From an uncultured Clostridia bacterium (GTDB taxonomy: Bacteria > Bacillota > Clostridia > TANB77 > CAG-508): DNA of 33,925 nt. The stretch's first letter is position 1, and each line of letters starts with the position of its first letter. The DNA is taken from NCBI GenBank assembly GCA_947626555.1, contig CANQSP010000013.1:1-33925 (forward strand), read 5' to 3'. Below the pieces are notes generated by a model. It did no database searches, was not told the origin of the DNA, and worked only from the letters and a program-made list of their open reading frames with translations. Positions 33,537 through 33,925 of this stretch are shown in pieces. Made by a program: the position numbers and the translations under genes.

Positions 33537-33612
33537 GCGGAAATAGCTCAGTTGATAGAGCGCCGCCTTGCCAAGGCGGAGGTCGCGGGTTTGAGCCCCG
33601 TTTTCCGCTCCA
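33537..33612 (+). tRNA. tRNA-Gly (anticodon GCC)
   Basis: All four stems form: acceptor GCGGAAA/TTTCCGC, D stem GCTC/GAGC, anticodon stem CCGCC/GGCGG with loop TTGCCAA (GCC), T stem GCGGG/CCCGT, encoded CCA. Loop size is normal (seven bases, A37). The D-loop reads AGTTGATA, so position 19 is A instead of G; the T-loop reads TTTGAGC, so position 56 is T instead of C. The usual G19-C56 tertiary pair is thus replaced by A19-U56. Confidence 0.93.
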
Positions 33613-33658
33613 TATTTTTCTGTTATAATATTTTATTCATATGAAATATATAATAAAT

Positions 33659-33732
33659 GGCGCTATAGCCAAGTGGTAAGGCACGAGTCTGCAAAACTCT
33701 GATCCCCGGTTCAAATCCGGGTGGCGCCTCCA
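33659..33732 (+). tRNA. tRNA-Cys (anticodon GCA)
   Basis: Acceptor GGCGCTA/TGGCGCC, D stem GCC/GGC, anticodon loop CTGCAAA (GCA), T stem CCCGG/CCGGG with normal TTCAAAT loop, encoded CCA. D-loop has the usual GG. It lies 46 bases after tRNA-Gly and is probably co-transcribed. Confidence 0.93.
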
Positions 33733-33786
33733 AACGACAAAAAATAACAAATTTCTAACATTAAGTTAAAATTTTGTCATTTTTTT

Positions 33787-33910
33787 GGTTCAATGTCAAT
33801 AGTTGGGGTGAAATACCTGAAAAGTATTTCTATCTCAGCTTTTTTTATGGTTCAATGTCAATAGTTGGGGTGAAACATCTGTAAAGTTGTTTTGCACCAG
33901 CTTTTATTGG
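33787..33910 (+). repeat. Tandem 62-bp direct repeat (two copies, perhaps a third cut by the edge)
   Basis: GGTTCAATGTCAATAGTTGG and the next seven bases are identical at 33787-33813 and 33849-33875. Each copy continues with a different hairpin and ends in CAGCTTTT. A degenerate third copy may begin near 33909 (GGGTTGAATAAGTC). The start resembles ends of ISL3-type insertion sequences (GG-TC-TTGTCAA), but no transposase is in the window. Confidence 0.7.
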
Positions 33911-33925
33911 GTTGAATAAGTCTCA

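Noticed and set aside
33220..33925. CRISPR array
   Set aside because: Repeats are inverted and nested, or a single tandem pair with unequal structured tails; there are no regular spacers and no cas genes.

Overview
The window is very AT-rich DNA from a Gram-positive, endospore-forming Firmicute, most likely an uncultured gut-type Clostridia. The evidence is a SpoVB-family flippase, a Spo0E-family phosphatase with two Spo0A boxes upstream, a DacF-type DD-carboxypeptidase, YqeK, a YfmF/YfmH pair, near-exclusive AGA arginine codons and strong GGAGG ribosome sites. The exact taxon cannot be read from the sequence.

Layout. 1-1001: the end of a probable AbiEi antitoxin and a complete AbiEii toxin. 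1242-5214: a YgjP-like metallopeptidase, a large inverted repeat (REPIN-like), then an esterase, an acyltransferase and a small membrane protein. 5319-7483 (minus): a UDP-sugar pyrophosphorylase-like enzyme and a metallophosphoesterase. 7820-14271: yqeK, spoVB (minus), a GT-C-like membrane protein, yfmF and yfmH. 14594-14779: a Spo0E-like regulator behind Spo0A boxes. 14971-31842: a chromosomal type IV secretion (T4SS)-like locus with three pilin-domain proteins (one carrying a ~500-residue ectodomain), a PrgI/VirB3-like protein, a VirB4 split into two overlapping genes, a VirB6/TrbL-like channel protein, two NTF2/VirB8-like membrane proteins, a three-domain wall hydrolase (SleB + NlpC/P60 + amidase) and an acidic protein of unknown function. 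No relaxase, VirD4 coupling protein, VirB11, integrase or attachment site is visible, so it does not look like an ordinary conjugative element. 31979-33264: DD-carboxypeptidase. 33220-33925: nested inverted repeats, tRNA-Gly(GCC), tRNA-Cys(GCA) and a tandem 62-bp repeat.

Most important observation. Three genes (VirB6-like, wall hydrolase, DD-carboxypeptidase) are broken by four reading-frame shifts, and all four have the same form. The zero-frame codon at the break is CGG, and skipping its C (+1) restores the protein with a glycine codon (GGA three times, GGT once). Scanning every CGG triplet in the window by eye, I found no CGG used as a sense codon in any gene. The only in-frame CGGs are these four sites, plus one just downstream of the first site that would be out of frame after the shift. 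This suggests that CGG is an unassigned or hungry codon here and acts as a +1 frameshift signal read as C-skip plus glycine, comparable to the AGG frameshifts reported in Perkinsus mitochondria. I know of no such system in bacteria. Insertion errors in the assembly remain the main alternative.

Secondary observations are nested REPIN-like repeats with covarying arms, one of which supplies the C-terminus of the DD-carboxypeptidase; a tRNA-Gly in which the G19-C56 tertiary pair is replaced by A19-U56; a pair of mutually exclusive hairpins inside the T4SS locus; and a hairpin that sequesters the carboxypeptidase ribosome site.
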